Shown: positions 24,935 through 36,951, numbered from the stretch's first letter. The stretch is DNA of 49,994 nt from Borreliella afzelii (GCF_014202295.1 NZ_JACHGM010000004.1:1-49994), one strand, 5' to 3'. The notes: generated from the letters alone by a model not told the origin. Translations and numbers: made by a program.

Positions 24935-25060
24935 ATAGTGAAAAGCGATTATTTCCTCAATTTCCAAATTGAGTTTTAAACTAATTAATTATAAATTAAT
25001 TTATAATTAATTAGTTTAAAACTCAATTTGGAAATTGAGGAAATAATCGCTTTTCACTAT
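24935..25060. other. Right hairpin telomere, read through (centre of the window)
   Basis: Perfect symmetry about 24997/24998. Moving out from the axis: AATT, TATAAT (25002-25007), TAAT, TAGTTTA (25012-25018), then ACTCAATTTGGAAATTGAGG. The TAGTTTA box lies 14 nt from the axis, the same spacing as TAGTATA at the left telomere. Box 1 is 4 nt from the axis here and 1 nt at the left end. The physical plasmid end is at 24997/24998. Confidence 0.88.
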
Positions 25061-25123
25061 CATTTCATTTGACACATTAACCTACTTATAGTAAACTACA
25101 TACAAAATATAAGGGGTTTAACA

Positions 25124-25714
25124 ATGCTTATTGATGATAAAAATCAAGAATATTTTACTTTAAAAGAAATACAAATCATGCAAAATAAAAGCATAAAAAA
25201 AAATACCATTTATATAAAACTGCTTAGATTAGAAAAACAAGGGAAAATTACCCCTTATAAACCATCGCAAAATATAAAAGCTTTCAAGAAATATGGCAAA
25301 AAAAGTATTAATTTATATCCCAAAGAACAAATTTTAAAATATTTTATAACACCAAACTTTTTAAAAAGCTATAATGCCATCAAATATTTTCCCAAGTACA
25401 ATCTATTAGAATTAGTTAAAAATGCTATAACGTTTGAGGAGTTTGCAATAAAAATATACAAAAATCCAATAATATTACCAGGCAAGTCCTATTATTTTAA
25501 AATTTTAAAAAAAATAAATCCTAACTATGTCTTAGATCTAGATCAATATGGTTTATTTAAAACATTAAATAAAGATTATATAGATAATATACTTATTATT
25601 TTTAATGCAAAACCTAGAGAAAAAAGAATACCTATTAAAGGTGACAAACTAAGTAGAAAAAATAAAAAAGAGGAAACAAAAAAATTTTTTGGATGGAAAC
25701 TTTTCAAAAAATAG
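25124..25714 (+). CDS. Hypothetical telomere-proximal protein, mirror copy
   Basis: Identical to the gene at 24281-24871. Its promoter is TTGACA 25069-25074 and TAAACT 25092-25097. The two copies diverge from the telomere axis. Confidence 0.65.
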   Translation: MLIDDKNQEYFTLKEIQIMQNKSIKKNTIYIKLLRLEKQGKITPYKPSQNIKAFKKYGKKSINLYPKEQILKYFITPNFLKSYNAIKYFPKYNLLELVKNAITFEEFAIKIYKNPIILPGKSYYFKILKKINPNYVLDLDQYGLFKTLNKDYIDNILIIFNAKPREKRIPIKGDKLSRKNKKEETKKFFGWKLFKK

Positions 25715-25876
25715 TATGGCTATTAATATTTAATAGTATCTTTAAATATTAAGATTATAATATGCATTTAATAAATGCATGCAAATAATATAAAACTTTA
25801 AATAAATAAAAATGGAATTTTTTAAGAATTGAGATAGACTGAAATTTATCAGAAATTAAGGGAGAATTAAAATTTT

Positions 25877-26119
25877 ATGACAGCAATAATAGTATATTCA
25901 TGCTTAACTATGTGTATAGTGTATTTTCACATGCAATTAAAAACATTTTTTACAAAATTAATAAAATTTTGTAAAAAATGTTTTGATATTTTTTTCTTAT
26001 CAACAGAAATGTTAAAATTAATTTTTTATCTATTAATTATTAACAATAAGTTTTATATATTTATAATAATATTAATAGCTTTAATTATTTTAACCAATAA
26101 AAGCCTTAATATAAATTAA
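25877..26119 (+). CDS. Small hydrophobic protein, mirror copy
   Basis: Identical to 23876-24118; contains the mirrored 20-bp inverted repeat at 25940-25984. Confidence 0.4.
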   Translation: MTAIIVYSCLTMCIVYFHMQLKTFFTKLIKFCKKCFDIFFLSTEMLKLIFYLLIINNKFYIFIIILIALIILTNKSLNIN

Positions 26120-26347
26120 ATATAAAATAATAAAATATGGTAAGATATCAATAATAAAACATTTTTTATTGATAAACCTTATATTGAGCGACTTAAAGAC
26201 ATTAAAGCTGTGAACTGCTATTTCTAAATCAAAGATTATAGAAATAGCTTCTTGTTTCATCCAATGATAGCTTTTTAGGTTCTAAAAGAATGGTCATCCA
26301 CTAAAGCATGGTCCACAAGCTTTACTTCAGACAGTTCCTGCCTTAGT

Positions 26348-27462
26348 TTATATTTCCTTATAATAATACGCTTTAAGATTTAGAGCTGCATTTATATCTC
26401 TATCATGCAAAGTGTTACAACTCCTACAAGTCCACCTAGTATCACTTAATTTCAGAGTTGTATTTTTAATGTGGCACTTGTTGCATAGCTTGCTTGATGG
26501 AAAATATCTATCAACTTTATGTAAATAGGATTTAGACCACTCTGATTTATATGATAATTGTCTTACAAACTCATGCCATCCTAAATCATTAACACTTTTG
26601 CCAAACATTCCTTTTTGCATGCCTTTAATTGATGAGTTTTTTATTGCTATATTTTTATAATTAGCTAAAAAATAATAAAATAATTTATGTAAAAAATCTT
26701 TTATTTGGTTTGAAATTTTCCTATGCAACTTGGCAACTCTTAATCTAGATTTAACTCTATTAACAGAACCTTTTTGTTTTTTTGATGGTTTTCTTTGGTA
26801 TTTCTTGAGTTTGCGTTCATTTTTTAGTAAATATTTAGGATGATTGGTTTTTTCACCTTCACTACTTACTAGAAAATGCCTCATACTCATATCACAATAC
26901 CAACCGCCTCTTTTTTATTATCTTTAGTTTTATTGTTATTTTTAGCATCTAAGCACTCAACTGCTACTGAAATGTAATATTTATCATCGGCATCTTTTTC
27001 TAATACTACATTTTTAATAACTTCATTACTCTTAATATTCCTATGTAGAGCTAACTTTACAAATCCTATTTTGGGCAACTTTATATAATTATTTTCTATT
27101 CTTATTGAATTTTTTTGATTATTAGTTCTAAAAGTTTGCCTATTTTTCTTGCTTTTATATTTAGAAAATCCTTGTGTTTTATTTCCTTTTTTAATTTCTC
27201 TAAAAAAATTACTATACGCAGAATTTAAGTCAAGTTGGGAATTACAAAGAGCTAAACTATTAACTTCCTTTAAGAATGAAAATTCTTCTTTATATTTACT
27301 TGGATAAGTAATAAGACTTTGTTTATTTTTTTCATAATAATCTTTCTTATCACTTAACATTTTGTTATACAAAAATCTTACGCATCTAAATACTTTTGAA
27401 AAATATTTCTTTTGATTAGCGTTGGGATATATTCTGTACTTATAAGCTTCATTAGCACTCAT
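26348..27462 (-). pseudogene. tnpB: TnpB of copy D, mirror copy
   Basis: Mirror of 22533-23647 with the same 2-nt insertion at the RuvC-I motif and the same Glu-to-Lys change. Confidence 0.85.
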
Positions 27463-27499
27463 ATGTTTTATTATTTTATAATATTTTATTTAAGTGTAT

Positions 27500-27906
27500 A
27501 TGTCACACAAACTAACTTTTAATAATCACTACGTATATTCAAATTATCACCTAATATTAGTTGCTAAATATAGGCATAAATGCATAAATGCCGAGCTTTC
27601 ATCTTCTCTTTACCAATACTTAATATATGTTCTTTATGGAAAATAACCCCTAATAAATTCAACCATGATAAAGATCATATTCATTTACTACTAGAATTTA
27701 CCCCCAATATTCAACCTTCTAAATTTATCAATAATCTAAAAACAGTATCTTCAAGGCTTATAAGGTAAAAATACTCTACTTATTTAGATAAATATTATTG
27801 GAAATCTTATTTTTGGTCTGGAAGTTATTGTCTTATTTCTACTGTAAGCGCTTCTATTGATATCATCAAAAAATATATTCAAAATCAAAATAAATCCATC
27901 TATTAA
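27500..27906 (+). pseudogene. tnpA: TnpA of copy D, mirror copy
   Basis: Mirror of 22089-22495; same 4-nt deletion and early stop. Confidence 0.8.
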
Positions 27907-27933
27907 TAAATAATAAATTAAAACTAAAAAATA

Positions 27934-28206
27934 TTATTTCTTAGAAGTTTCTATATATTCCATAATTAAAGTTCTTATAAAACCAGAAGCTGTTAATCCC
28001 TTTTTATCTAAAATAGAATAAAACTCAACCCAATATTCATATTTCAATCCTATACTTATTTGTTTGATCGTCATCTTTGATCTACCAGGCTTAACATTTG
28101 ATGTGTTATTACTAATAACATCATTGTCAACACGAAAAGCAAATTTAGATTTACCAACATTTTGTTTAATGATTTCTTCCAAATCAACCTCTTTACTTAT
28201 AGGCAT
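27934..28206 (-). CDS. Small partition partner, mirror copy
   Basis: Identical to 21789-22061. Confidence 0.7.
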   Translation of the reverse strand: MPISKEVDLEEIIKQNVGKSKFAFRVDNDVISNNTSNVKPGRSKMTIKQISIGLKYEYWVEFYSILDKKGLTASGFIRTLIMEYIETSKK

Positions 28207-28937
28207 AAAGCATCCCCCAATCTTGAAAGTTCTAAGATAGATTTACTCTCAGGATAATAATCAAAAATCGACTTTTTATACAACTGCGATTCTGCTATTT
28301 TAGCATCTTGCCCAATCTCATAAAGATCATATCCAAAAGTTTTAAATTGACTTAAATGTAAATTATGTCTTTTAAAACTTTTATTGAGCATATTACAAAT
28401 AATCTTCTCGTGTTTAACCTTTTTTCTATAAGATTTTAACAAAGAATCAAACTCTTCCTTAAAAATATTAATTCCTTCAAGACTTAAAAATTCTGGAGTC
28501 AATGGAGTAATAACTTCACACATTGCAAGAATAATTCTTCGCTCCCAAAGCTCAAAACTGGGAGATAAATCAAAAATCGCAAATTCAAATCCCAATTTTT
28601 CCAATTCTAAGCAAAAATCATCTATCAAATATGGAAAATCCTGTAATTTATGCTGAACATCTCTTCTAAAAGTTCCGCTCGGCACACATGGCAAAATATA
28701 AAAATTTTTTTGTATTTGCTTTAATACTTGATCTATATTTATCTTATTTAAAAGAGAATCCTTAATGTCTAACCTAAGAATTTCATGATTAAGAAACCAT
28801 GTAGAAGAACTTCCTTGCTGTATATCACAATCAACTAATATAACTTTTTTTGTTTTAGACAAATAGCTTGCTATATTCCCACTTAAGGTAGTTTTTCCAA
28901 CGCCACCTTTTTGAATATGAAATGCTATTTTTTTCAT
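28197..28937 (-). CDS. parA: ParA-family partition ATPase, mirror copy
   Basis: Identical to 21058-21798. A dimer would carry two partition loci in opposite orientation. Confidence 0.9.
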   Translation of the reverse strand: MKKIAFHIQKGGVGKTTLSGNIASYLSKTKKVILVDCDIQQGSSSTWFLNHEILRLDIKDSLLNKINIDQVLKQIQKNFYILPCVPSGTFRRDVQHKLQDFPYLIDDFCLELEKLGFEFAIFDLSPSFELWERRIILAMCEVITPLTPEFLSLEGINIFKEEFDSLLKSYRKKVKHEKIICNMLNKSFKRHNLHLSQFKTFGYDLYEIGQDAKIAESQLYKKSIFDYYPESKSILELSRLGDALCL

Positions 28938-28958
28938 GTAAACTTCCTTTTAATTATA

Positions 28959-29105
28959 TTATATCACATATTAATTACTTTATATCACATATTAATTACT
29001 TTATATCACATATTAATTACTTTATATCACATATTAATTACTTTATATCACATATTAATTACTTTATATCATATATTAATTACTTTATATCATATATTAA
29101 TTATC
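28959..29105. repeat. Iteron array (7 x 21 bp), mirror copy
   Basis: Mirror of 20890-21036. Confidence 0.85.
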
Positions 29106-29118
29106 TCAATATAAACCA

Positions 29119-29188
29119 ACTAGTAGAGATTAAATTAATTAAAATTAATTTAATCTCTACTAGTGAAGCTCTTTTATAAAAGAGCTTC
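29119..29188. repeat. Double palindrome upstream of parA, mirror copy
   Basis: Mirror of 20807-20876. Confidence 0.75.
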
Positions 29189-29504
29189 ATAAATCAGATT
29201 TGATATAGTTTTAAAAACTATGTAAAGTAGTAGTGCATTTACTATCCTTTACGCTCTCCTTGATAAAAGACGGCTAACATAATTAAACCTAAGCTTATCT
29301 TATAAATTAAACACAATATCATTATAAATGATAATTTTTGAGCTTTAAGCTTATTAAGATCACATTACTATTATCAAAATAAACAACAAGCAAAAAAATC
29401 CTTACTTCTTTAAGACCTTAAGAACTTTAAAGGATTTATTATCTTCAAAAACTTTTTATTATTTCCTCTAAATTTTACAAACAAATCATTTACTAATGCA
29501 TTCT

Positions 29505-30897
29505 ACGAACTACTTTTAAACCAAAGATCATAGAAATTACCTTTTTGCTTTATCCCACGATAGCTTTTTAGACTCTTTTCAACAAGAATAATCATCTACT
29601 AAAGCTGATCCACAAGCTTTACTTCAGAAAGCCTCTACCTTAGTTTTTTATTTCTATATAATAAGCCTTAAAATTTAGAATTGCATTTATTTCTCTATTA
29701 TGTAAAGTACTGTAACGACTGAAAGTCTCCCTAGTATCGCTTAATTTTAGAGCTGTATTTTAAATACCAAAATTAGTACATAATTTACCTGTTAAAAATA
29801 TCTACCTACTTTACGCAAATAGGATTCCTGCCGTTTTGATTTATATAATAAGGAAAGTTATTATTATCTTACACCAATATCATCCTAAATGATCAACAAT
29901 TTTCCCAAACATTCCTTTTTACATACCCTTAATTGACAAATTTTTTATTGTTATGTTTTTATAATTAGCTACAAAGTAGTAAGATAATTTATGTAAAAAG
30001 TCTTTTCTTTGATTTGAATTTTTTTATGCAGCTTAGCAATTCTTAATCTAGACTTAGCTCTATTAATAAAAACTTTTTGTTTTTATTATAGTTTTCTTTG
30101 ACATTTCTTAAGTTTATTGTTATTTTTAGCATCTAAATACTCAACTGCTACTGAAATATACATTTATCATAAGTTCTTTTTCTAATACTACATTTTTAAG
30201 AAATTTATCGTTTTTAATATTCCTATTTCCTTTTTAAAATTTCTCTGAAAAAATTATTATGTGTAGAGTTTAAATTAAGTTAAAAATTACAAAGAACCAA
30301 ACTATTAACCTATTTTTAGAAATGAAAACCCTTCTTTATATCTACTTGAATGAATAATGAAAAAGCTTACACATCTAAATACTTTTGATTTTTTTTAATT
30401 AGTGTTAGGATATATTCTGTACTTTTATAAGCTTTATTAGCACTCATACATTTTATTATTTTATAATATTTTATACTTAAGTGTATATGTCACACAAACT
30501 AACTTTTAATAATCACTGCGTATATTCTCTATTAATTATCACCTAATATTAGTTACTAAATATAGGCATAAATGCATAAATGCCGAGCTTTTATCTTCTC
30601 CTTAACAAATAATACTTGATATATGTTCTTTATGGAAAATAACCCTTAATGAATTCAACCATGATAAGGATCATATTCATTTACTACTAGAATTTACCCC
30701 CAATATTCAACCTTCTAAATTTATCAATAATCTAAAAACAGTATCTTCAAGGCTTATAAGGAAAAAATATTCTACTTATTTGGATAAATATTATTAGAAA
30801 CATTATTTTTGAGCTAAAAGGTATTGTGCCTTATTTCCCCCCAAAGGGGCCTCTATTGATATCTTATCGAAAAGCATATTCAGAGTCAAAATAAATC
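29505..30897 (-). mobile_element. Decayed IS605 copy C, mirror copy
   Basis: Mirror of 19098-20490; tnpB remnant at 29624-30447 (-), tnpA remnant at 30487-30897 (+). Confidence 0.75.
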
Positions 30898-30923
30898 TAT
30901 TTATTATTTTTTGTTAAATCAAT

Positions 30924-30960
30924 AAAAAGTCCTAAGAAATTTCTTTCTTAAGGACTTTTT
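30924..30960. terminator. Bidirectional terminator, mirror copy
   Basis: Mirror of 19035-19071. Confidence 0.7.
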
Positions 30961-31047
30961 ATAAATGGTTAAAGGTTAAAGATAAGTTAAAATTTACAAC
31001 AATTTAGAAAAAAAACAAAATTACAAATGTTTTTTTATTTGTAATGT

Positions 31048-31078
31048 GTATTAATTGATATATAATATCAATTAATAC
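31048..31078. promoter_or_regulatory. Operator-like inverted repeat, mirror copy
   Basis: Mirror of 18917-18947. Confidence 0.55.
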
Positions 31079-31132
31079 ATTATATTATATTGTAATATAT
31101 TAATTATAATAATATATTTTTTAAAGGAAAAA

Positions 31133-31792
31133 ATGCAAAAAGAAACAACAAGAAACTATAATGAATATACAATTGGAGGCATAAAGGGAACTTTCTTTGG
31201 GAATTCCCAATATGAGGCTAATTATCGGGCAAAAATAAATGGCTTTATAATCGACTTTTTTAAAATTCCCATAAGCTTAAAGAAAAAATATGAACTTAAT
31301 ATTAAAGCCCTTAGTGACCCTAATTTTTCATCCACAAATATTGCAATGAATTGCATAAATACTTTTAAACTTATAGTTGACATTATCAATATGCAAACTG
31401 GAGAAAATTACGATTACGACACATTTATTACAAAAACAAAAACAGAAAAAATGCTTAAATATGGAACAAAAATAATTGCCGCACTGGCAAGACACTACGA
31501 CGAACAAAACAAAACCACCTTCAATGAAAACTATTATGAATGGGAAAAAGGCTGGATAGATAAAAAATGGATAAATTATGAACCAACTGAAGCAGAAATT
31601 AAAGAAATTCAAACAATGAATCAAAAACTAAGCCCCTTAAAACTTAAAAATGAAGAAAAGGCCCTTAATGAAGGGCATATAAAGCTTTTAAAAGCTATCA
31701 ATAAAATTGATAGCCCAAAACAAAATCACGCTAAACCAAATAGCAAAACTAAAAAATTAAAAGGAAATAATAGGAAAGAAGCCAAAATATAG
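31133..31792 (+). CDS. BBD18-like protein, mirror copy
   Basis: Identical to 18203-18862. Confidence 0.5.
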   Translation: MQKETTRNYNEYTIGGIKGTFFGNSQYEANYRAKINGFIIDFFKIPISLKKKYELNIKALSDPNFSSTNIAMNCINTFKLIVDIINMQTGENYDYDTFITKTKTEKMLKYGTKIIAALARHYDEQNKTTFNENYYEWEKGWIDKKWINYEPTEAEIKEIQTMNQKLSPLKLKNEEKALNEGHIKLLKAINKIDSPKQNHAKPNSKTKKLKGNNRKEAKI

Positions 31793-31878
31793 CATTTTAA
31801 ATTAAAATGTTATATTTTATTTATTATTATTAAATAATATTTACAAAATTAAAAAAATAAAATATTATATACATATAA

Positions 31879-31965
31879 GGTAGAAAACTATCTACCAACA
31901 GTCCCCAACACCCCTATTAATCCTCTCCAAATAAGATTAGGGGTAGGGACTTCTTTTTTTTACCA
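31879..31965 (+). terminator. Structured terminator of the 219 aa gene, mirror copy
   Basis: Mirror of 18030-18116; in this orientation the T run after the GC-rich stem is read directly on the plus strand. Confidence 0.65.
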
Positions 31966-32233
31966 AGAATTAAAACATTCAAGGTCTAAAACACTAAGTT
32001 TATAGCAAATAAAAAAAATGAAAATCTAAAAAGCGTAAATTAACTAAAAATTAATTTCCTATTTACTTAATAGGAAATATAAATTTTAATAAGATGATTA
32101 AGATCTAAATAATCTCCCAAAAAAATAAATGTACAAAATCAAACTTAACAATAAATAAAATTTAAGATTGAATAATATTTGATTTTCTCTGCAAAAATAT
32201 TATTCTTTAAAAAAAATTTAAAAAATAATTGGT

Positions 32234-32266
32234 AATACTCAATTATTGAACTAATAATTGAGTATT
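32234..32266. terminator. Perfect 14-bp stem-loop, mirror copy
   Basis: Mirror of 17729-17761. Confidence 0.5.
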
Positions 32267-32618
32267 AAATATTCTCCTTTTTTAAAATTAAAAGAATTTA
32301 TTATCAATATTTACTTCATACCATACATTCTTTTAAATAAACCTCTTATTTTTAAGGGGTTTTCTTTTTATATAGAGAAAATTAATTAATTTATTTGACA
32401 TAAAGTTTTTACCAAGAAAGTACACAGGCTCTTCAACTTATTCTAGCCAATAATTTTAATATCTGACGTAAATTTCTATAAAATATTGAAAACATTTTCT
32501 CTGTAAAATTAACAAAAACTATTTATATACCTAAATTTTTTATAAATTTCAGACACTTAATAGATAAAAACGGTTTACTAAAATTATTCAAGACTGCTAT
32601 CATATAATAAGTTATATA

Positions 32619-33302
32619 ATGAAAAATAAAACTTTTATATTCTTAGTACTTTTAATTCAAAATTTAGCAATATATTCTCATAGCACAAACTATGAATTTA
32701 AACAAAATAAAATTAAAAATATAAAAGGAATATTTATTAATTATAAAGTCTATCTAACAGAAAATTTAGCAATTGATAATGTAAAAACCTTAAACCATAT
32801 TTCCACATTCAAAATCAATCTTGTTATTGACAAGAAAATTGCGGCTTCTATTAAAAATGAACAAGATGTAATTAAAGCTGGAAATGAATGTGGAATCTTT
32901 TTAGAATTTCAAATTAATAACCGCATATACTATGCCAAATTTTCATCAATAAAATATATTTTAAAAGCAATTGAAAGTTTTACTAAAATTAAAAATACAA
33001 TTAATAATTCTGAAATTAAAAATCTTGAAGGCAATGGAATTTTTTTATACAAAAATGGTCTCTCGTATAATTTAAAAACAGACTTTCAAGAAACAGCAAT
33101 ATTTGTAAATTTTCTCGGGTTTAAAGATACTACTGGAAGACCTTACTTTATCTTTTACTATGACAATATAGATAATAAAGATAAAAATTTAAAAACAATC
33201 TTGGTTTCCTTTGAAGAATTCCATAATGGAATAAGAGAAGGTCTATTCCTACTGAGAAACGAAAAAGCTATACTAGAATACATTAATCTTTCAAAAGATT
33301 GA
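32619..33302 (+). CDS. Putative exported protein, mirror copy
   Basis: Identical to 16693-17376. Confidence 0.6.
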   Translation: MKNKTFIFLVLLIQNLAIYSHSTNYEFKQNKIKNIKGIFINYKVYLTENLAIDNVKTLNHISTFKINLVIDKKIAASIKNEQDVIKAGNECGIFLEFQINNRIYYAKFSSIKYILKAIESFTKIKNTINNSEIKNLEGNGIFLYKNGLSYNLKTDFQETAIFVNFLGFKDTTGRPYFIFYYDNIDNKDKNLKTILVSFEEFHNGIREGLFLLRNEKAILEYINLSKD

Positions 33303-33453
33303 TTGTAATAAAAAAAATAATATAAAAACAATTTTAAAGTCAATATTATTATAAATTAATATTAAAAAAACTTGTTTATACTAAATATTCTTAATATATC
33401 TCCTTCCTAGTAATAATCATTTAGCTTAAGCTTAAAAATTATTCAAACTCAAA

Positions 33454-34032
33454 TCAACTTCCACCAAGTTGTTTAACTTTTGAGTTAAAATCATCCAAAA
33501 ATTCTTTGAAAGGAATCTTATTAAAATTCACAATAACATCATTCCTAAACGCATAAATTCTAAATGCCGCTATATTATCATTACCCAAAGCAACAAATCT
33601 TATAAACTCGCTTTCTGGAATAATAAATTTATAAATTTCTACCTTAATATTTTTTTCAGTAATCACCGTTGTAGAATCATAAGGAAAATATGAATCATAA
33701 AAATCGTTATAATAAACAACGCGTTTACTATTTTCTAAAACCAGCTCCCCTTTAGACTCAAACCTAGTATCTGTGATTATCTTTTCAATCTTTATTTGAT
33801 TAGAATTTCTAGTCTCAACTTTAACCAAAATAAAATATTCTTTTTTATTTTTTGACTTATCATATTTAATCGAAATTACAGACCTAAATATTCCATCTCT
33901 AGAATAATTTACCCCAATATCATATTGAGAATCTAATACTTGAGAAAACCTATCATAAGCTATTTGATAAGTTTGACAAGAAATTAAAAAAAATACCGAA
34001 ATAAAACATTTTACAATAAATTTTGCATTCAT
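33454..34032 (-). CDS. Putative lipoprotein (192 aa), mirror copy
   Basis: Identical to 15963-16541. Confidence 0.65.
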   Translation of the reverse strand: MNAKFIVKCFISVFFLISCQTYQIAYDRFSQVLDSQYDIGVNYSRDGIFRSVISIKYDKSKNKKEYFILVKVETRNSNQIKIEKIITDTRFESKGELVLENSKRVVYYNDFYDSYFPYDSTTVITEKNIKVEIYKFIIPESEFIRFVALGNDNIAAFRIYAFRNDVIVNFNKIPFKEFLDDFNSKVKQLGGS

Positions 34033-34208
34033 TAAAATCTCCCTTTATTTTATCTTATATTTATTTTTAAAAAATTTCTCGAAATCAGAAAATTAAATAA
34101 TATAATACATTTAAATAAAAACATTCTAATTTTACAGCTTGAATTAAAATTAAAAAACTATTATTATTAGGTGTTGTTCTAACAAAAACCAATTAAAAAG
34201 ATTAGATT

Positions 34209-35213
34209 ATGTCTAATCCCAATTTATATAAATTTCAAAGTGCATCTATAGGAGAAATCGTGTATACTGACCCAAGGTCAATTATTAATACTTACTTTGT
34301 AAAAAACAAAAAAATATTCATTATCAACCCCATAGCTTTTAAATTTGAACTTAATTTTGAAAAAACTATTCAAACAAACTTAAAAGAGAATATCGACCTT
34401 AAAACATTTAAAGGTGGAATTATTAATTTAAAATTAAGGTCAAATGAATTTTCTAAATTACCAACAGACATTCTAAAGGGGAAACTTGAATTTTATATTA
34501 ACTATGTAAGTGAAGAAAAACTTAAAATAGTTTATGACATGATGATAGTAAAAGTTTATACGATTGATTTAAAAGCTAGCAACAAAGATAAAATTTGCCT
34601 AATCGGACTTAAAATACTTGGTTCTATTTATAGAAAAGAAAATGTAGAAAATGCGTTTATTCCTATTATAAAAAATAATAATACTTACCTTTTTGAAGGT
34701 AAAGCAAACAACCAAAAAGTTAATTTGTTATTAAAGGGCATTAATAAAACTATTCAACTTCCTTTTTTGACAAAAATAAGCTATTCAAATATCAAAATTA
34801 TCAATAAAGCTGATATAAAAACTAGTGAAAATTCAAATGCAAACATTAAAGCAACAAATAGAATACTACTAAATCTAAGCACAAAAATCTATGAAGAACT
34901 AATTCTAACAAATTCAAATCAAATAAAAACTATCAACAATAAACAAAAAATTCTCAAAACATTAAGATCTTTTATTGAAAACGAGAACGGATTAGGAGGC
35001 AAAATAAGGTTAATCTTTTTAGAAAAAACAAATTTTCTGACTAAAAATTTAAACTCAAATAACTTAGACTTTATTTTAAATGATATCAATATTATACAAG
35101 AAAATAGCTATATCAGAATTGACATCACTTTACTAGAAGATAAAATTGAAAAAAAATACTTAACCCAATCCCCAAACATAAACCCATTTCTTAAAAATAT
35201 CACCTTGGTGTAA
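34209..35213 (+). CDS. Conserved-looking hypothetical protein (334 aa), mirror copy
   Basis: Identical to 14782-15786. Confidence 0.6.
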   Translation: MSNPNLYKFQSASIGEIVYTDPRSIINTYFVKNKKIFIINPIAFKFELNFEKTIQTNLKENIDLKTFKGGIINLKLRSNEFSKLPTDILKGKLEFYINYVSEEKLKIVYDMMIVKVYTIDLKASNKDKICLIGLKILGSIYRKENVENAFIPIIKNNNTYLFEGKANNQKVNLLLKGINKTIQLPFLTKISYSNIKIINKADIKTSENSNANIKATNRILLNLSTKIYEELILTNSNQIKTINNKQKILKTLRSFIENENGLGGKIRLIFLEKTNFLTKNLNSNNLDFILNDINIIQENSYIRIDITLLEDKIEKKYLTQSPNINPFLKNITLV

Positions 35214-35362
35214 ATTTTTTCAATCAGATATATTACATAATTTATCTCAGATATATAATCTAGTAATTATTAATAAAAACTCTACTAAAAGTATTCAACA
35301 TATAACCTACCTCCTTGAAACTAACATACAATATATAATAAAATAAAGCTAATGAGGCATTT

Positions 35363-35689
35363 ATGTTAAGTATTAATGGTGTAAGACTTTATTCTTTAAA
35401 AGAATTCCAAAATATATTAGAAGATTCTTATAATCTTTCAATTAGCAAAAATACTATATCTAAAAAATCAAAAATTTTAAAATGCGCAATCCGTGTGGAC
35501 AACCGCCCTTATCTTTTAGAAGATTTTTGTACATATTTTTTAATGGATTTCAGAAGACCTAAACCTATAACAAATAGCATAAAAGAAACAATCCAATTAA
35601 GAATTGAGCAAGCAAAAAAAATAATGAACCGAAAATCTACAAAACATGAAATACAAATTGTTTCTAAACCCATAGGTCATATATTATAA
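35363..35689 (+). CDS. Hypothetical protein (108 aa), mirror copy
   Basis: Identical to 14306-14632. Confidence 0.55.
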   Translation: MLSINGVRLYSLKEFQNILEDSYNLSISKNTISKKSKILKCAIRVDNRPYLLEDFCTYFLMDFRRPKPITNSIKETIQLRIEQAKKIMNRKSTKHEIQIVSKPIGHIL

Positions 35690-35797
35690 TCCATTATATT
35701 GACATTTTAAAAACATTGTTATAAAATGTAGTCAAAAGCTAATTATTTTGTTTGTAATACAATAAAAATTTAGAGTGCAGACCAAATAATTGGAAAA

Positions 35798-35832
35798 GCT
35801 TCTGAAACTACAACAAATTTCACTTCAGAAGC
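35798..35832 (+). promoter_or_regulatory. Leader hairpin of the replication gene, mirror copy
   Basis: Mirror of 14163-14197. Confidence 0.5.
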
Positions 35833-35844
35833 CAGGATAAGATA

Positions 35845-36951
35845 ATGATAATAAAAATAAGAAATAATGTCAATAAAAATTTTAACAATCTCATAACTTT
35901 AGAAGAGCTTATAAAGCACAACCAAAAAAACACAGCCTCTAATTTAATAGAACTAAAGCAATCAAGACTAAAATCATATTTAACTAAAAAAAAGGCCATA
36001 TACCAAAGAATACTTAAGGTATGCTGGGCAATTGATCTTAAAAACAAAGAATACTATAAATCTAACAAACTTAGAACATATTCTACAATAGAAATATATA
36101 ATATAGTTAATAAATGTCTTGCAAAAGATAATCAAAAAACATCAATCAGAACTTTAGAATATGATATATCATTTTTAAATCAAGTGCTATTAATAACAAC
36201 TAAACTAAAACATTTAGGCAAAGATAATGGAAGCTTTGCATTTTATATACAAAATAAAAATCTTTGGAAACACCGTTTTACAATTATTCAAGAAGCAATT
36301 AATGAAGAAATCAAAGAATATTTAAAAGATAAAAAAATAGTATCTAATTTCTCTAAAGAAATTGACAATGCTATTAACAAAACTAATATAAAAAATATAA
36401 AATCTAAAAGCTCAATTGCAGATGAATCAATTGCAGATGTTATACCTAAAGGTATAAAGGATACATATAAGATAAAGAATTCTATAAAAATAGATAATAA
36501 AAAAATAAAGAAAATGCCTTATAAAGAATATATTGCAAGCAAGCTAGTAAAAGTTCATAAAATAGAAAAATTTCAAATAACAAAAATATTAAAAATAAGC
36601 AACAATGAAAAAACTTACATAAATGCATTAAGAAACTTAAAGCTAGCAATAGAAAAATATAATAAAGAATACAAAATTGAAGACATTTCAAATCATTTTA
36701 TAAAAGAGTTTAAAAATAAATATAGTAAAAAAATATGGATGATGAACGGAAAGACCGATAAAATAAATGACTTTAATGAAATTTGGGAAACAAGATTTAA
36801 GAAAACGTTCTTAAATAAAAGTTCAAAAGAAAGATATTGTAGTAACTATATAAGAAACAAAAAGAATATTCCTAATTCCGATAACAGAATAAGTGTGTTT
36901 TTTTCCGATCATAAAGGTCTTAAAAAGATAAACAAAATTAAAGTTAATTAA
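35845..36951 (+). CDS. PF57/62-family replication protein, mirror copy
   Basis: Identical to 13044-14150. Confidence 0.75.
   Translation: MIIKIRNNVNKNFNNLITLEELIKHNQKNTASNLIELKQSRLKSYLTKKKAIYQRILKVCWAIDLKNKEYYKSNKLRTYSTIEIYNIVNKCLAKDNQKTSIRTLEYDISFLNQVLLITTKLKHLGKDNGSFAFYIQNKNLWKHRFTIIQEAINEEIKEYLKDKKIVSNFSKEIDNAINKTNIKNIKSKSSIADESIADVIPKGIKDTYKIKNSIKIDNKKIKKMPYKEYIASKLVKVHKIEKFQITKILKISNNEKTYINALRNLKLAIEKYNKEYKIEDISNHFIKEFKNKYSKKIWMMNGKTDKINDFNEIWETRFKKTFLNKSSKERYCSNYIRNKKNIPNSDNRISVFFSDHKGLKKINKIKVN

Larger units (their letters stand above)
26210..27906 (-). mobile_element. IS605 copy D, mirror copy
   Basis: Mirror of 22089-23785, with right end at 26210-26347. Confidence 0.85.

Noticed and set aside
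28197-28937. A second, paralogous ParA system
   Set aside because: Exact mirror of 21058-21798 due to the palindromic record, not a paralogue.
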